In this document: piece after piece, positions 37,303 to 45,757 of the stretch
Layout of the letters: each line of letters begins with the position of its first letter
How positions within the stretch are numbered: position 1 is the first letter of the stretch
Origin: an uncultured Roseovarius sp.
GTDB lineage: Bacteria > Pseudomonadota > Alphaproteobacteria > Rhodobacterales > Rhodobacteraceae
Assembly (NCBI GenBank): GCA_934501475.1
Contig: CAKSUL010000004.1
Location: 1-61,716 of the forward strand
Length of the DNA: 61,716 nt
Direction of reading: 5' to 3'
Position numbers and translations under genes: made by a program
The notes under the pieces: generated by a model
What the model saw: only the letters and a program-made list of their open reading frames with translations
Databases searched by the model: none
Told to the model about the DNA's origin: nothing

Positions 37303-38255
37303 AACGCGTATTCCTCACCCGCCCGCTGCCCGATGAGGTGATCGAAGCCGCAGAAGCCCGGTTCGAGGTCGAGGTGCGCCAGAAGACCGTTCCGATGAAA
37401 CCGGCGGAAATGCGCGCCTCGCTGGCGCTTTATGACGGGGTGCTGGCGACGCTGGGGGATCTGTTCAGCGATCAGATCCTTGGCGAGGGCGACAGCCATC
37501 GCTGCAAGATACTGGCGAATTTCGGCGTCGGGTATAATCATATCGACATCGCTGCAGCACGCAGCGCCGGCATCGCGGTGACCAACACGCCCGGCGCCGT
37601 GACGGATGCGACGGCGGATATCGCGCTCATGCTGATGCTGATGTCGGCGCGCCGCGCCGGTGAGGGCGAAAGGATGCTGCGCCGCGACGAATGGGAGGGC
37701 TGGCACCCGACCCAGATGCTGGGCCTGCACATGAGCGGCAAGACCGTGGGCATCATCGGCATGGGGCGCATCGGACAGGCGGTGGCGCGGCGCTGTCACT
37801 TCGGTTTCGGAATGAAGGTGGTCTATGTCAATCGCTCGCCGAGGGAACTGGATTTCGACGCGCGGCGCATGGACGATATCGAGGCGCTGGCCGATGTCGC
37901 GGATTTCGTCGTCACCGCCGTGCCCGGCGGCGAGGACACGCGCCACATGATCGGCACCGCGCTGTTCAAGGCGATGCAGCCGCATGCGCATTTCATCAAC
38001 ATCTCGCGCGGCGATGTGGTCAAGGAAAGCGCGCTGATCGCTGCCTTGCAGGGCGGGCGGATCGCGGGGGCGGGGCTGGATGTGTATGAGCACGAACCCA
38101 AGGTGCCCGACGCGCTGAAGGCGATGGAGAATGTCACGCTGCTGCCGCATCTGGGCACCGCCGCGCATGAGGTGCGCGTGGCGATGGGGCTGCTCGCGGT
38201 GGACAATCTCAGCGCGTTTTTCGCCGGCGATACCCCGCCCAACCTGGTCAACTAG
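37299..38255 (+). CDS. D-2-hydroxyacid dehydrogenase (glyoxylate/hydroxypyruvate reductase type)
   Basis: This 318-residue NAD(P)-dependent enzyme starts at a TTG (KRVFLTRPLPDEVIEA follows) that overlaps the csaA stop as TTGA, with GGGAGG five bases upstream; no in-frame ATG lies near the beginning of similarity. The cofactor motif is VGIIGMGRIGQAVARR (about residue 150). Catalytic residues are seen in NISRGDVV (Arg), DVYEHEPKVP (Glu) and LLPHLGTAAHE (His). The middle motif NFGVGYNHIDIAAARS matches glycerate dehydrogenase/glyoxylate reductase. It probably interconverts glyoxylate or hydroxypyruvate with glycolate or D-glycerate. Confidence 0.88.
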   Translation: MKRVFLTRPLPDEVIEAAEARFEVEVRQKTVPMKPAEMRASLALYDGVLATLGDLFSDQILGEGDSHRCKILANFGVGYNHIDIAAARSAGIAVTNTPGAVTDATADIALMLMLMSARRAGEGERMLRRDEWEGWHPTQMLGLHMSGKTVGIIGMGRIGQAVARRCHFGFGMKVVYVNRSPRELDFDARRMDDIEALADVADFVVTAVPGGEDTRHMIGTALFKAMQPHAHFINISRGDVVKESALIAALQGGRIAGAGLDVYEHEPKVPDALKAMENVTLLPHLGTAAHEVRVAMGLLAVDNLSAFFAGDTPPNLVN

Positions 38256-38352
38256 GGCGTTTCGCGGCGCATTCGGCCTGTGACGCGGGGTCAGGGCTTG
38301 ACCTTGGGGCAAGGGCGGGGTCGTCTGGACCCTGTCCAGTCGGAGCACGCAG

Positions 38353-39474
38353 ATGATCACACCCGCCATCACCGGAACGGGCGTCTTTACGCCCCCTGAT
38401 ATCATCACCAATGACGAGCTGGTGGCGGCCTTCAACGCCTACGCCGCCGCGTTCAACCAGCGCAACGCCGACGCCATCGCCCAGGGCCAGGTCGAGGCCA
38501 AGGCGCCGTCCAGCACGGAATTCATCGTCAACGCCTCGGGCATTCATCAGCGTCACGTCATGGACAAGACCGGCATTCTGGACCCCGAGGTGATGCACCC
38601 GCTCTTGCGTCAGCGCAGCGACGATGAGCCGGGGATCATGGCGGAAATGGCGCTTGAGGCGTGCCGCGCGGCCCTTGCACAGGCGGGGCGCAAGGCGGGC
38701 GAGGTCGATCTGGTGATCTGCGCCGCCTCCAATCACGAGCGCGCCTATCCCGCCATCGCGGTCGAGATCCAGCAGCTTCTGGGCGCGGGCGGCTTTGCGT
38801 TCGACATGAATGTCGCCTGTTCCTCGGCCACGTTCGGGATACAGGCGGCGGCGGACATGATCCGCGCGGGGTCGGTGCGCTGTGCGCTGGTGGTCAATCC
38901 CGAAATCTGTTCGGGCCATCTGGAATGGCGCGACCGCGATTGCCATTTCATCTTTGGCGATGTCTGCACTGCCACCGTGCTGGAACCGGCCGGGCAGGCC
39001 GCGCCGGGGCATTTCCGCATCCTCAGCACCCGCTGTGCGACGCAGTTTTCCAACAACATCCGCAACAATAACGGCTTTTTGCGGCGCAACAGGCCCGACG
39101 GCATGGCCGACCGGCGTGACATGCAGTTCATGCAGGAAGGGCGCAAGGTGTTCAAGGAGGTGCTGCCGATGGTGTCGGCGCATATCCTGGGGCATCTGGC
39201 CGAAGAGGGCATCGCGCCCGAGGATCTGAAACGGCTGTGGCTGCATCAGGCGAACAAGGCGATGAATGATTTCATCGGGCGCAAGGTGCTGGGCCGGGTG
39301 CCCCGCCCGGATGAACAGCCCAATATCCTTCAGGATTACGCCAACACGTCCTCGGCCGGGTCGATCATCGCATTTTCGCATCACTCGGACGATCTGCAGG
39401 CCGGCGATATCGGTCTGATCTGTTCGTTCGGCGCGGGCTATTCCGTTGGCTCGGTCCTGCTCAGGCGGGGCTGA
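38353..39474 (+). CDS. Beta-ketoacyl-ACP synthase III (FabH2-like)
   Basis: The 373-residue thiolase-fold enzyme has the KAS III triad Cys156 (NVACSSATF), His298 (LWLHQANKAM) and Asn331 (YANTSSAGS). It is about 50 residues longer than E. coli FabH because of an N-terminal insert (FNAYAAAFNQRNADAIAQGQ) before the first beta sheet contact region. That length and insert are like the Pseudomonas PA3286-type KAS III, which takes medium-chain acyl-CoA from beta-oxidation into fatty acid synthesis. CGGAG about eight bases before the ATG supports the start. No other fab genes are near. It could alternatively serve a secondary product pathway. Confidence 0.85.
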   Translation: MITPAITGTGVFTPPDIITNDELVAAFNAYAAAFNQRNADAIAQGQVEAKAPSSTEFIVNASGIHQRHVMDKTGILDPEVMHPLLRQRSDDEPGIMAEMALEACRAALAQAGRKAGEVDLVICAASNHERAYPAIAVEIQQLLGAGGFAFDMNVACSSATFGIQAAADMIRAGSVRCALVVNPEICSGHLEWRDRDCHFIFGDVCTATVLEPAGQAAPGHFRILSTRCATQFSNNIRNNNGFLRRNRPDGMADRRDMQFMQEGRKVFKEVLPMVSAHILGHLAEEGIAPEDLKRLWLHQANKAMNDFIGRKVLGRVPRPDEQPNILQDYANTSSAGSIIAFSHHSDDLQAGDIGLICSFGAGYSVGSVLLRRG

Positions 39475-39517
39475 GGGCGTGGCGAGGTGCGGGCTGCGCG
39501 CTTCGTCGGATTTCGGG

Positions 39518-39784
39518 TCAGATTTCGGGCGCGCCGGGCTTGGGGATCAGCCCCTTTTCGCGCACCTTGTCGCGGTCTTTGGCGTCCGGGTGCCATTCGG
39601 GATCGCGCCGCTTGATCCGCCGCGAGATCCTGTGCCCCATCGGCCAGGCCATCGCCGCGCCCAGCACACAGGCCAGCGCAATCGCCCAGAGCGAATAATA
39701 CCCAAGCGCGAAGGCGGTCACCACCAGCGCACCGGCAATCGAGATGCCGCTGATCGCGGCCAGAAAGATGCCAAGGCGGTCCAT
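39518..39784 (-). CDS. Small two-helix membrane protein of unknown function
   Basis: The 88-residue protein has two hydrophobic helices (IFLAAISGISIAGALVVTAF and SLWAIALACVLGAAMAWPM) and a highly charged cytoplasmic tail (RISRRIKRRDPEWHPDAKDR). TGGAGG about seven bases before the ATG on the minus strand is a strong ribosome site and the reason I accept it. The family is unknown to me; small proteins of this build are common in Rhodobacteraceae. It is divergent from the HTH-like gene at 39965 and convergent with the KAS III gene. Confidence 0.72.
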   Translation of the reverse strand: MDRLGIFLAAISGISIAGALVVTAFALGYYSLWAIALACVLGAAMAWPMGHRISRRIKRRDPEWHPDAKDRDKVREKGLIPKPGAPEI

Positions 39785-39934
39785 GATGTTTCCTCCAGTG
39801 TCTGTCTGCCCAACGCCGGGCCCGCGCGAAAGTTCCCGCACCCTGCGCAAGGTGCCTGTGGTCGCAAAAAAAATTGCCTTGGGCAGAACATTCCGGGATA
39901 AGACGCAAATCAATTTGGTGTATATGCGCGCATT

Positions 39935-39948
39935 ACCACGCCAGTGGT
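39935..39948. promoter_or_regulatory. Inverted repeat just upstream of the 153-aa gene
   Basis: ACCAC-GCCA-GTGGT lies 17 bases before the ATG at 39965, in the 180-bp divergent gap. Its position suits autoregulation by the probable DNA-binding protein encoded next to it; this is inference. Confidence 0.35.
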
Positions 39949-39964
39949 CTTGGTAGGAAAGTGA

Positions 39965-40426
39965 ATGTCGGTCGTCAGCAATTATCTCAAGAAACACACG
40001 GAAGCCCTGGTCAAGGATGTCGGGATCGAACCCGCCTGCAAGCTGACCGGAAAATCCAAGGCCACGCTGGGGCGGTATTATTCGGACCATGGCGAACATG
40101 CCGACCGCTTCATGCCCATCGATGCCGTTGCCGCGCTGGAAGAGGCGGCCAGCTATCCCCATGTCACCGCCGCCCTGGCCGAATTGAAGGGCATCAGCCT
40201 GTCCTTTGACGAACGCCGCCGCAATACCCGCGAAAAGGGCGGCATCAACAGCGACGTGATCGCCCTCAGCCAGCGTTTTGCGATGCTGATGGCCGAGTAT
40301 CAGCAATCCATAGATGACGGCGTGATCACCGCCAACGAGGCCAAGCGCCTGCTGCGCGAAACCATGCATTTGCAGCAGGTTCTGATCGACATGAAACTGC
40401 ATCTCGAGGGCCCCGGCACCGGCTGA
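39965..40426 (+). CDS. Probable DNA-binding protein of unknown function
   Basis: This 153-residue protein is helical. Residues about 12-55 look like a helix-turn-helix of the phage regulator kind (LVKDVGIEPACKLTGKSKAT, then LGRYYSDHGEHAD), followed by a region with conserved-looking RNTREKGGINSDVIALSQRF and a C-terminal coiled stretch (KRLLRETMHLQQVLIDMKLH). TAGGAAA lies five or six bases before the ATG. I do not recognise a named family; it resembles hypothetical regulators of Rhodobacterales and phage CII-like proteins only in outline. It stands alone. Confidence 0.7.
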   Translation: MSVVSNYLKKHTEALVKDVGIEPACKLTGKSKATLGRYYSDHGEHADRFMPIDAVAALEEAASYPHVTAALAELKGISLSFDERRRNTREKGGINSDVIALSQRFAMLMAEYQQSIDDGVITANEAKRLLRETMHLQQVLIDMKLHLEGPGTG

Positions 40427-40549
40427 CGCGCCCTCACGGGCTGGGTTGTTCCAGGGCCGTGCCGTTGCAGGTTTCCGCGCGGGATGCGGGGGCCGGCGAC
40501 TGACAGCTATGTGGATCGAGCGCCCATTTGGGTTTCAGTTTGAAATCCA

Positions 40550-41233
40550 TCAACCACAATTAGCCATGTTATTCCTGCGCAGAAATTTTTCGATTTTCCG
40601 AATGAAATCTTCCGGGGCGCGCGTCGACCCCGACTCGGTCACGATGTCTTTCCATGTTGAACGGCTCAATCTGGAAATATCCACCAATGTAACCAATCTC
40701 TTTGCCTCGCGCACTTCCTTGAGATGCAAAAGCAGGGGCAGGTCGTAATCCATCAGTTTCGCGAGAAACAGCGTCAGCCGGAATTGATGCAGCTCACGCC
40801 TCGGTATGTTCGAACCATGACCGAGGTTCTTCCAGAAATCTTCCGTTGTCCCCTCAGTGGAAAGCCAGCGCGCAAGCAATTCCTTTTGCTTGGCAATCAA
40901 AGGAAGCGAAATATTGAACAGGCCGCTCAGGGAATGGTCGGTCTTGATTTCGGATTTGGCGGCTCGACCGACGCGGCCGGTGGTTCCTCGCATGAAATCG
41001 GTCAGAAGCGCCACCTGCATTTGGCTCAAGTCGGGCTCCCTGCACCGGATCACATGCCCATTGCGTTGTCCTGCACCATCCCGCCCGCCAGCGCCGCCTG
41101 GCGCCTGGGAAATCACAAAGGATCTATCCTGCAGCCCAAGTTCGGCCTGCGCAATCGTTGCAGTTGAGGCCACGGTGCCCATGAGTAGAGCGATAACTCT
41201 TGAAAAAACCGCCGCCTTGATCAGCTTTTTCAT
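40550..41233 (-). CDS. Secreted protein of unknown function
   Basis: The 227-residue protein has a clear Sec signal (MKKLIKAAVFSRVIALLMGT, cleavage near ATIAQA at about residue 30). The mature part starts with a glycine-rich stretch (APGGAGGRDGAGQRNG) and continues as a mostly helical, basic domain (LARWLSTEGTTEDFWKNLGH; LLLHLKEVREAKRLVTL). Only two cysteines are seen, one in IRCREPD and one near the C-terminus. GGAG nine bases before the ATG at 41233 fits. Its codon use has more A/T at third positions than the neighbours, so recent transfer is possible. No family recognised. Confidence 0.65.
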   Translation of the reverse strand: MKKLIKAAVFSRVIALLMGTVASTATIAQAELGLQDRSFVISQAPGGAGGRDGAGQRNGHVIRCREPDLSQMQVALLTDFMRGTTGRVGRAAKSEIKTDHSLSGLFNISLPLIAKQKELLARWLSTEGTTEDFWKNLGHGSNIPRRELHQFRLTLFLAKLMDYDLPLLLHLKEVREAKRLVTLVDISRLSRSTWKDIVTESGSTRAPEDFIRKIEKFLRRNNMANCG

Positions 41234-41465
41234 TCGACGACTCCACGTCAATTCGAACAAATCAACTGCTCTGATATTACCACGGAACGACCATATTTAA
41301 CAGTCAGTGCCCAGATCCGCTCCTTCGCTCAAGGGCGGTGATGGACCATGGCTGAAACGATGGTCGGTCCCGAGCCCCAGGCGGAGCCGCCCAACTGACA
41401 GCGCCAGCCAAAGGGCGTGATCAGCGACCCATCCGGCAAGCGCCCGCCACCTGATCCGCGCGCCC

Positions 41466-42434
41466 TCAGCGCAGCGGCGTCTGGCGGCGCAGCGCCGTGG
41501 GGGCCTGACCGTATCGCAGGCGCATCGCGCGGGTCAGGGCCGCAGGGGAATCATAGCCGCATCTGACCGCGATTTCGGCAATTCCCAGGCGGGTGCTGTC
41601 CAGCAGTTTGCGCGCCTCGGACAGGCGCAGGTGGCGATAGACCGTGCCCGGCGGCGCCCCCAATGCGCTGCGGAATCGCCGGTCCAGCGTGCGCGGCTGA
41701 CATGACAGCGCCCGCGCCAGCGCCGGCAGGCGCAGGGGGCGCTCGACATGGGCGCGCATCAGCACCACCGCGCGGCGCACCAACGGATCGCCCGAGGCGC
41801 GCATGTCATCCTCACCGGACGTCACCGGCGGGTCGCGATGCATGAACTGATCCTCGATGTCCATGCGGGTGGCGGCGCCCAGATGATCGCTGATCAGGGA
41901 CAGGGTCAGATCCAGCGCCGACATCGCCCCGGCGCATGTGACCATCGGGCCGTCGCGCAGATCGCGGGCGCGCTCGACCTCGACATCGAGAAACCTCTCG
42001 GCAAAACTGTCGCTCAGATCCCAGTGGATGGTGGCGCGCCGCCCGCTCAGCAATCCGGCCGCCGCCATTAGCCATGGCCCCGCATCCAGCCCGACCACGG
42101 TGTCGGCCTTGGCTGCCGCGCGGCGCAGGGCGTGGCGCATGGCGCTGGTGTCGTGGCGGATGTGATCGAAACTGGCATGCACGAACAGGTAATCGACCCG
42201 CCCGATATCGGCCAGCGCGGCATGGGGCATCACCTGAATCCCGCTTGAGGACCGCACCGGCGCGCCGTCCATCGTCAGGATGGACCAGTCAAAGATATGG
42301 CCATGCGTCACCCCATTGGCCGCGCGCAGCGGTTCAAGACAGTTCGACAGGCACAGGTTGGAAAACTGATCAAAGATCAGAAAGGCGATGCTGGCCGTGC
42401 GCTCGGGTGATTTTGTCCATTTCTGCATGATCAT
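41466..42434 (-). CDS. GlxA-family AraC-type regulator, probable carnitine regulator (CdhR-like)
   Basis: The 322-residue protein has an N-terminal DJ-1/PfpI-like domain (SIAFLIFDQFSNLCLSN, then CLEPLRAANG) and a C-terminal AraC HTH (LARALSCQPRTLDRRFRSAL and IAEIAVRCGYDSPAALTRAM, about residues 240-310). That is the GATase1-like regulator class that includes CdhR, GbdR and ArgR in Pseudomonas. It is divergent from the carnitine degradation genes with only 79 bp between starts, so it most likely activates them in response to carnitine. The start is uncertain between 42434 and 42428; neither has a good ribosome site. Confidence 0.87.
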   Translation of the reverse strand: MIMQKWTKSPERTASIAFLIFDQFSNLCLSNCLEPLRAANGVTHGHIFDWSILTMDGAPVRSSSGIQVMPHAALADIGRVDYLFVHASFDHIRHDTSAMRHALRRAAAKADTVVGLDAGPWLMAAAGLLSGRRATIHWDLSDSFAERFLDVEVERARDLRDGPMVTCAGAMSALDLTLSLISDHLGAATRMDIEDQFMHRDPPVTSGEDDMRASGDPLVRRAVVLMRAHVERPLRLPALARALSCQPRTLDRRFRSALGAPPGTVYRHLRLSEARKLLDSTRLGIAEIAVRCGYDSPAALTRAMRLRYGQAPTALRRQTPLR

Positions 42435-42513
42435 TGTCCATTAGCGCAAATACCTGCGGGATGCCAGCGTTAGGGTCTGGCCAGATCAATGACCCTCTCA
42501 GAAGGACAGGAAA

Positions 42514-43422
42514 ATGCCGCTCAGTATGAATCGCGAGGTCTTTATCACCTGCGCCGTGACCGGTTCGGGTGCAACGCAGGACCGCAGCCCGCATGTGCCG
42601 CGCAGCCCCCAGCAGATTGCCGACAGCGCGCTCAAGGCCGCCGAGGCCGGCGCCGCCGTGGTGCATTGCCATGTGCGCGACCCCGAAACCGGTGCGCCCT
42701 CGCGCGATCTGAAACTCTATCGTGAGCTGACCGACATCATCCGCGCCTCCAACACCGATGTGGTGCTGAACCTGACCGCCGGGATGGGCGGCGACATGGT
42801 GTTCGGCGGCGTCGAATCGCCGCTGCCCGTCGTCAAGGGCACCGACATGGTCGGCGCGACCGAACGCATGGCCCATATCGCGGAATGCCTGCCCGAGATC
42901 TGCACGCTGGATTGCGGCACGATGAACTTTGCCGAAGCCGATTACGTCATGACCAACACCCCCGGCATGCTGACCGCCATGGGCGGCATGATGACCGAAC
43001 TGGGCGTCAAGCCCGAGATCGAGGCGTTCGACACCGGCCATCTGTGGTATGCCAAGCAACTGGTCAAGGACGGCGTGCTGGCGCCCGACGCGCTGGTGCA
43101 GCTGTGCATGGGGGTGCCATGGGGCGCGCCCAATGACCTCAACACCTTCATGGCGATGGTCAACAACATCCCCGACACCTGGAACTGGTCCGCGTTCAGC
43201 CTTGGGCGCGATCAGATGGCCTATGTCGCCGCGTCGGTTCTGGCGGGGGGCAATGTGCGCGTCGGGCTCGAGGACAACCTGATGCTGGATCGCGGCGTTC
43301 TGGCCGAGAACTGGCAACTGGTCGCACGCGCGGTCGAGATCATCGAGCGTCTGGGCGCCAAGGTCATCGGCCCGCAGGATGTGCGCGACCGCCTGGGCCT
43401 GACCAAGCGGGCGCCCCGGTAA
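42514..43422 (+). CDS. Beta-keto acid cleavage enzyme, probable 3-dehydrocarnitine:acetyl-CoA trimethylaminotransferase (CdhC-like)
   Basis: The 302-residue TIM-barrel enzyme is a BKACE (DUF849) protein. It starts MPLSMNREVFITCAVTGSGA, with the zinc/substrate motif VVHCHVRDPETGAPSRD near residue 50. The family condenses a beta-keto acid with acetyl-CoA to give acetoacetate and a new CoA ester. In the carnitine pathway CdhC turns 3-dehydrocarnitine into betainyl-CoA; the neighbouring carnitine dehydrogenase/thioesterase makes that role likely here. AGGACAGG before the ATG supports the start. Its TAA stop shares one base with the next ATG. Confidence 0.88.
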   Translation: MPLSMNREVFITCAVTGSGATQDRSPHVPRSPQQIADSALKAAEAGAAVVHCHVRDPETGAPSRDLKLYRELTDIIRASNTDVVLNLTAGMGGDMVFGGVESPLPVVKGTDMVGATERMAHIAECLPEICTLDCGTMNFAEADYVMTNTPGMLTAMGGMMTELGVKPEIEAFDTGHLWYAKQLVKDGVLAPDALVQLCMGVPWGAPNDLNTFMAMVNNIPDTWNWSAFSLGRDQMAYVAASVLAGGNVRVGLEDNLMLDRGVLAENWQLVARAVEIIERLGAKVIGPQDVRDRLGLTKRAPR

Positions 43423-44189
43423 TGGACGCGTCGCGGGTCCTGATCACCGGCGGGGCCTCCGGCATCGGTCTGGGGCTGGCGCGCCGCTTTGCCGAACGCG
43501 GGGATCGCGTGGCGATCTGCGACGCCGACGCCAAGGCGGTGGCGCGCGTGCCCGGGATGATCCCCGGCGCCATCGCCATGACCGCCGATGTCACCGACGC
43601 GGCGCAGATGGAGGCCTTCCTGTCCCATGTCGAGAATGAATGGGGCGGCGTCGATGTGGTCTGCGCCAATGCTGGCACCGGCGGCCCTGCCGGGCTGATC
43701 GAGGATCTGGACTATGACGCGTGGCAATCCTGCATCGCGGTCAACCTGCATGGCGCGTTCCTGACCTGCCGCTGGGCGGCGCGGGTCATGCGCGCGCAGC
43801 GCAGCGGGTCGATCATCATCACCTCATCGACGGCGGGGCAGTGGGGCTATCCCTACCGCTCGCCCTATGCGGCGGCGAAATGGGCGCTGGTCGGGCTGAC
43901 CAAGACCCTCGCGATGGAACTGGGACCGGTCGGCGTGCGCGTCAACGCGATCTGCCCCGGCGCGGTCGAGGGCGCGCGCATGGATCGCGTCGTGGCGATG
44001 GAAGCCAAGGCCAGCGGCCGCCCCGAGGAGGACGTGCGGGCGCAATATGTCAAGGGCGTCAGCATGCGCACATGGGTGACGGTGGACGATCTGGCCGATA
44101 CGGTGCTGTTTCTCGCCTCGCCCGCAGCCAGCAAGATGTCGGGCCAGATCATCGCGATTGACGGGCACACGGAAACCAACGCGCCCTGA
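43422..44189 (+). CDS. Short-chain dehydrogenase/reductase
   Basis: This 255-residue classical SDR has the cofactor motif LITGGASGIGLGLARRF, the ANAGTGG equivalent of NNAG, the active-site Ser in IIITSSTAG, Tyr and Lys in YRSPYAAAKWALVG, and VNAICPGAVEGARMD. An Asp at the end of beta-2 (ICDADAKAVA) suggests NAD(H). It is translationally coupled to the BKACE gene. Its step in carnitine use is not obvious since carnitine oxidation is done by the next gene; it might act on a related hydroxy acid or an aldehyde. Confidence 0.87.
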   Translation: MDASRVLITGGASGIGLGLARRFAERGDRVAICDADAKAVARVPGMIPGAIAMTADVTDAAQMEAFLSHVENEWGGVDVVCANAGTGGPAGLIEDLDYDAWQSCIAVNLHGAFLTCRWAARVMRAQRSGSIIITSSTAGQWGYPYRSPYAAAKWALVGLTKTLAMELGPVGVRVNAICPGAVEGARMDRVVAMEAKASGRPEEDVRAQYVKGVSMRTWVTVDDLADTVLFLASPAASKMSGQIIAIDGHTETNAP

Positions 44190-44201
44190 GACGCACCCGC
44201 A

Positions 44202-44319
44202 CGGGCACGCACGGGGCACATGCGGGCACGCTGTCGCACCGGCACATGGACGGATTGAACGATACGGCGGCTCTCGCGTATGAGGCCGCCATGATACCCA
44301 TCACGCGGGCACGCACGGG
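44202..44319 (+). repeat. 14-bp direct repeats in the gap before the carnitine dehydrogenase fusion
   Basis: CGGGCACGCACGGG occurs at 44202-44215 and again at 44306-44319, in the 157-bp gap between the SDR and the fusion gene. Related shorter units (GCACGGGCA) lie around the first. They may be a regulator site pair or a slippage product. Confidence 0.5.
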
Positions 44320-44346
44320 CGGCCTCGAACAAGCGGAAACGAGACA

Positions 44347-45756
44347 ATGGAACACAGATCAGCAGCGATCATCGGCGGCGGCATCATCGGCGGCGGTTGG
44401 GCCGCGCGCTTCATCCTCAACGGTTGGGATGTGCGGGTCTACGACCCCGACCCCGAGGCCGAGCGCAAGACCGGCGCGGTCATGGATGCCGCGCGCCGCG
44501 CACTGCCGATGCTGGTGGATGCGCCAATGCCCACCGAAGGCACGCTGACCTTCTGCGCGACGCTGGAAGAGGCGGCCACCGATGCCGCCCTGATCGTCGA
44601 GGCGGTGCCCGAACGTGTCGAGATCAAGCACAAGGTCTATGCCCAGATCGAGACGGTCAACACCACCGGCATCATCGCCTCGTCCACCTCGGGGATCATG
44701 CCCTCGGATCTGCAATCCCAGATGGCCCATCCCGGCCGTCTGATCGTGGCGCACCCGTTCAACCCGGTCTACCTGTTGCCGCTGGTCGAACTGGTCGCTG
44801 GCCGTCAGACCGACCCCGCCCATATCGAGGCCGCACGCGAAATCTATGCCGGGCTTGGCATGTATCCGCTGCATTGCCGCGTCGAGATCGAGGGATTCCT
44901 GTCGGACCGCCTGCAAGAGGCGCTGTGGCGCGAGGCGCTGTGGCTGCTGCATGACGACGTTGCCACTGCGGATGAGATCGACGCCGCCATCGCCTATGGC
45001 CCCGGCCTGCGCTGGGCGCAGATGGGCACGATGCAGACCTTCCACCTTGCCGGTGGCGAGGGCGGAATGCGCGCCATGCTGGCCATGTTCGGGCCCTGCC
45101 TCAAATGGCCCTGGACCAAGCTGACCGATGTGCCCGACCTCACCGATGATTTCGTCAACAAGGTCGGCGATCAATGCGACCGCCAGGCGGGCGATCTGGG
45201 GCCGCGTGATCTGGAACGCATCCGCGACGACAACCTGATCGGCATCATCCGCTCGCTCAAGCACGGCAATTGGGGCGCCGGGGCGGTTGCACGCCGGCAC
45301 GAGGCCGCGCTGCGCCCCGAATTGGGTGACACCGTGCCGCTGGTCAGTGTGCGCCAGGTGATCCCGGTCGACTGGACCGATTACAACGGCCACATGAACG
45401 AGGGCCGCTATGGCCAGCTGTTCAGCGACGCCGCCGATGCGGTCATGGCGCATGTCGGCGCGGACGCCGCCTATATCGCCGCGGGCAACAGCTATTTCAC
45501 CGCCGAGAACGTGATCAAGTTCCTCGGCGAAACCCATGCCGGCGACGCGATCGAGGTCCATTCCCGCGTCACGCAGGGCGAAGGCAAGAAGCTGCGCCTG
45601 TTTCACGAACTCAAGCGCGCCGATGACGCCACGGTGCTGTGCAGCTGCGATCAGTTCCTGCTGCATGTGAACCTGGAAACCCGCCGCTCCTGCGATCCGC
45701 TGCCCGCCGTGCGCGCCGCTGTCGAGGCGCTGGCCGCCGCCCACAAGGAGATATGA
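44347..45756 (+). CDS. L-carnitine dehydrogenase fused to a hot-dog thioesterase (CdhAB-like)
   Basis: The 469-residue protein joins two enzymes. Residues 1 to about 320 are a 3-hydroxyacyl-CoA-dehydrogenase-like L-carnitine dehydrogenase: NAD motif AIIGGGIIGGGWAARFILNG, then SSTSGIMPSDLQSQM and HPFNPVYLLPLVELVAG. From about 330 a 4-hydroxybenzoyl-CoA-thioesterase-like hot dog begins (IPVDWTDYNGHMNEGRYGQL). In the known pathway these steps oxidise carnitine to 3-dehydrocarnitine and hydrolyse betainyl-CoA to glycine betaine, so one chain supplies the first and last reactions around the BKACE. The fusion is known from alphaproteobacteria; in Pseudomonas the parts are separate genes. Confidence 0.9.
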   Translation: MEHRSAAIIGGGIIGGGWAARFILNGWDVRVYDPDPEAERKTGAVMDAARRALPMLVDAPMPTEGTLTFCATLEEAATDAALIVEAVPERVEIKHKVYAQIETVNTTGIIASSTSGIMPSDLQSQMAHPGRLIVAHPFNPVYLLPLVELVAGRQTDPAHIEAAREIYAGLGMYPLHCRVEIEGFLSDRLQEALWREALWLLHDDVATADEIDAAIAYGPGLRWAQMGTMQTFHLAGGEGGMRAMLAMFGPCLKWPWTKLTDVPDLTDDFVNKVGDQCDRQAGDLGPRDLERIRDDNLIGIIRSLKHGNWGAGAVARRHEAALRPELGDTVPLVSVRQVIPVDWTDYNGHMNEGRYGQLFSDAADAVMAHVGADAAYIAAGNSYFTAENVIKFLGETHAGDAIEVHSRVTQGEGKKLRLFHELKRADDATVLCSCDQFLLHVNLETRRSCDPLPAVRAAVEALAAAHKEI

Positions 45757-45757
45757 G

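Noticed and set aside
44246..44548. Small frame before the carnitine dehydrogenase fusion
   Set aside because: It overlaps the start of the fusion gene in another frame and has no coding features.
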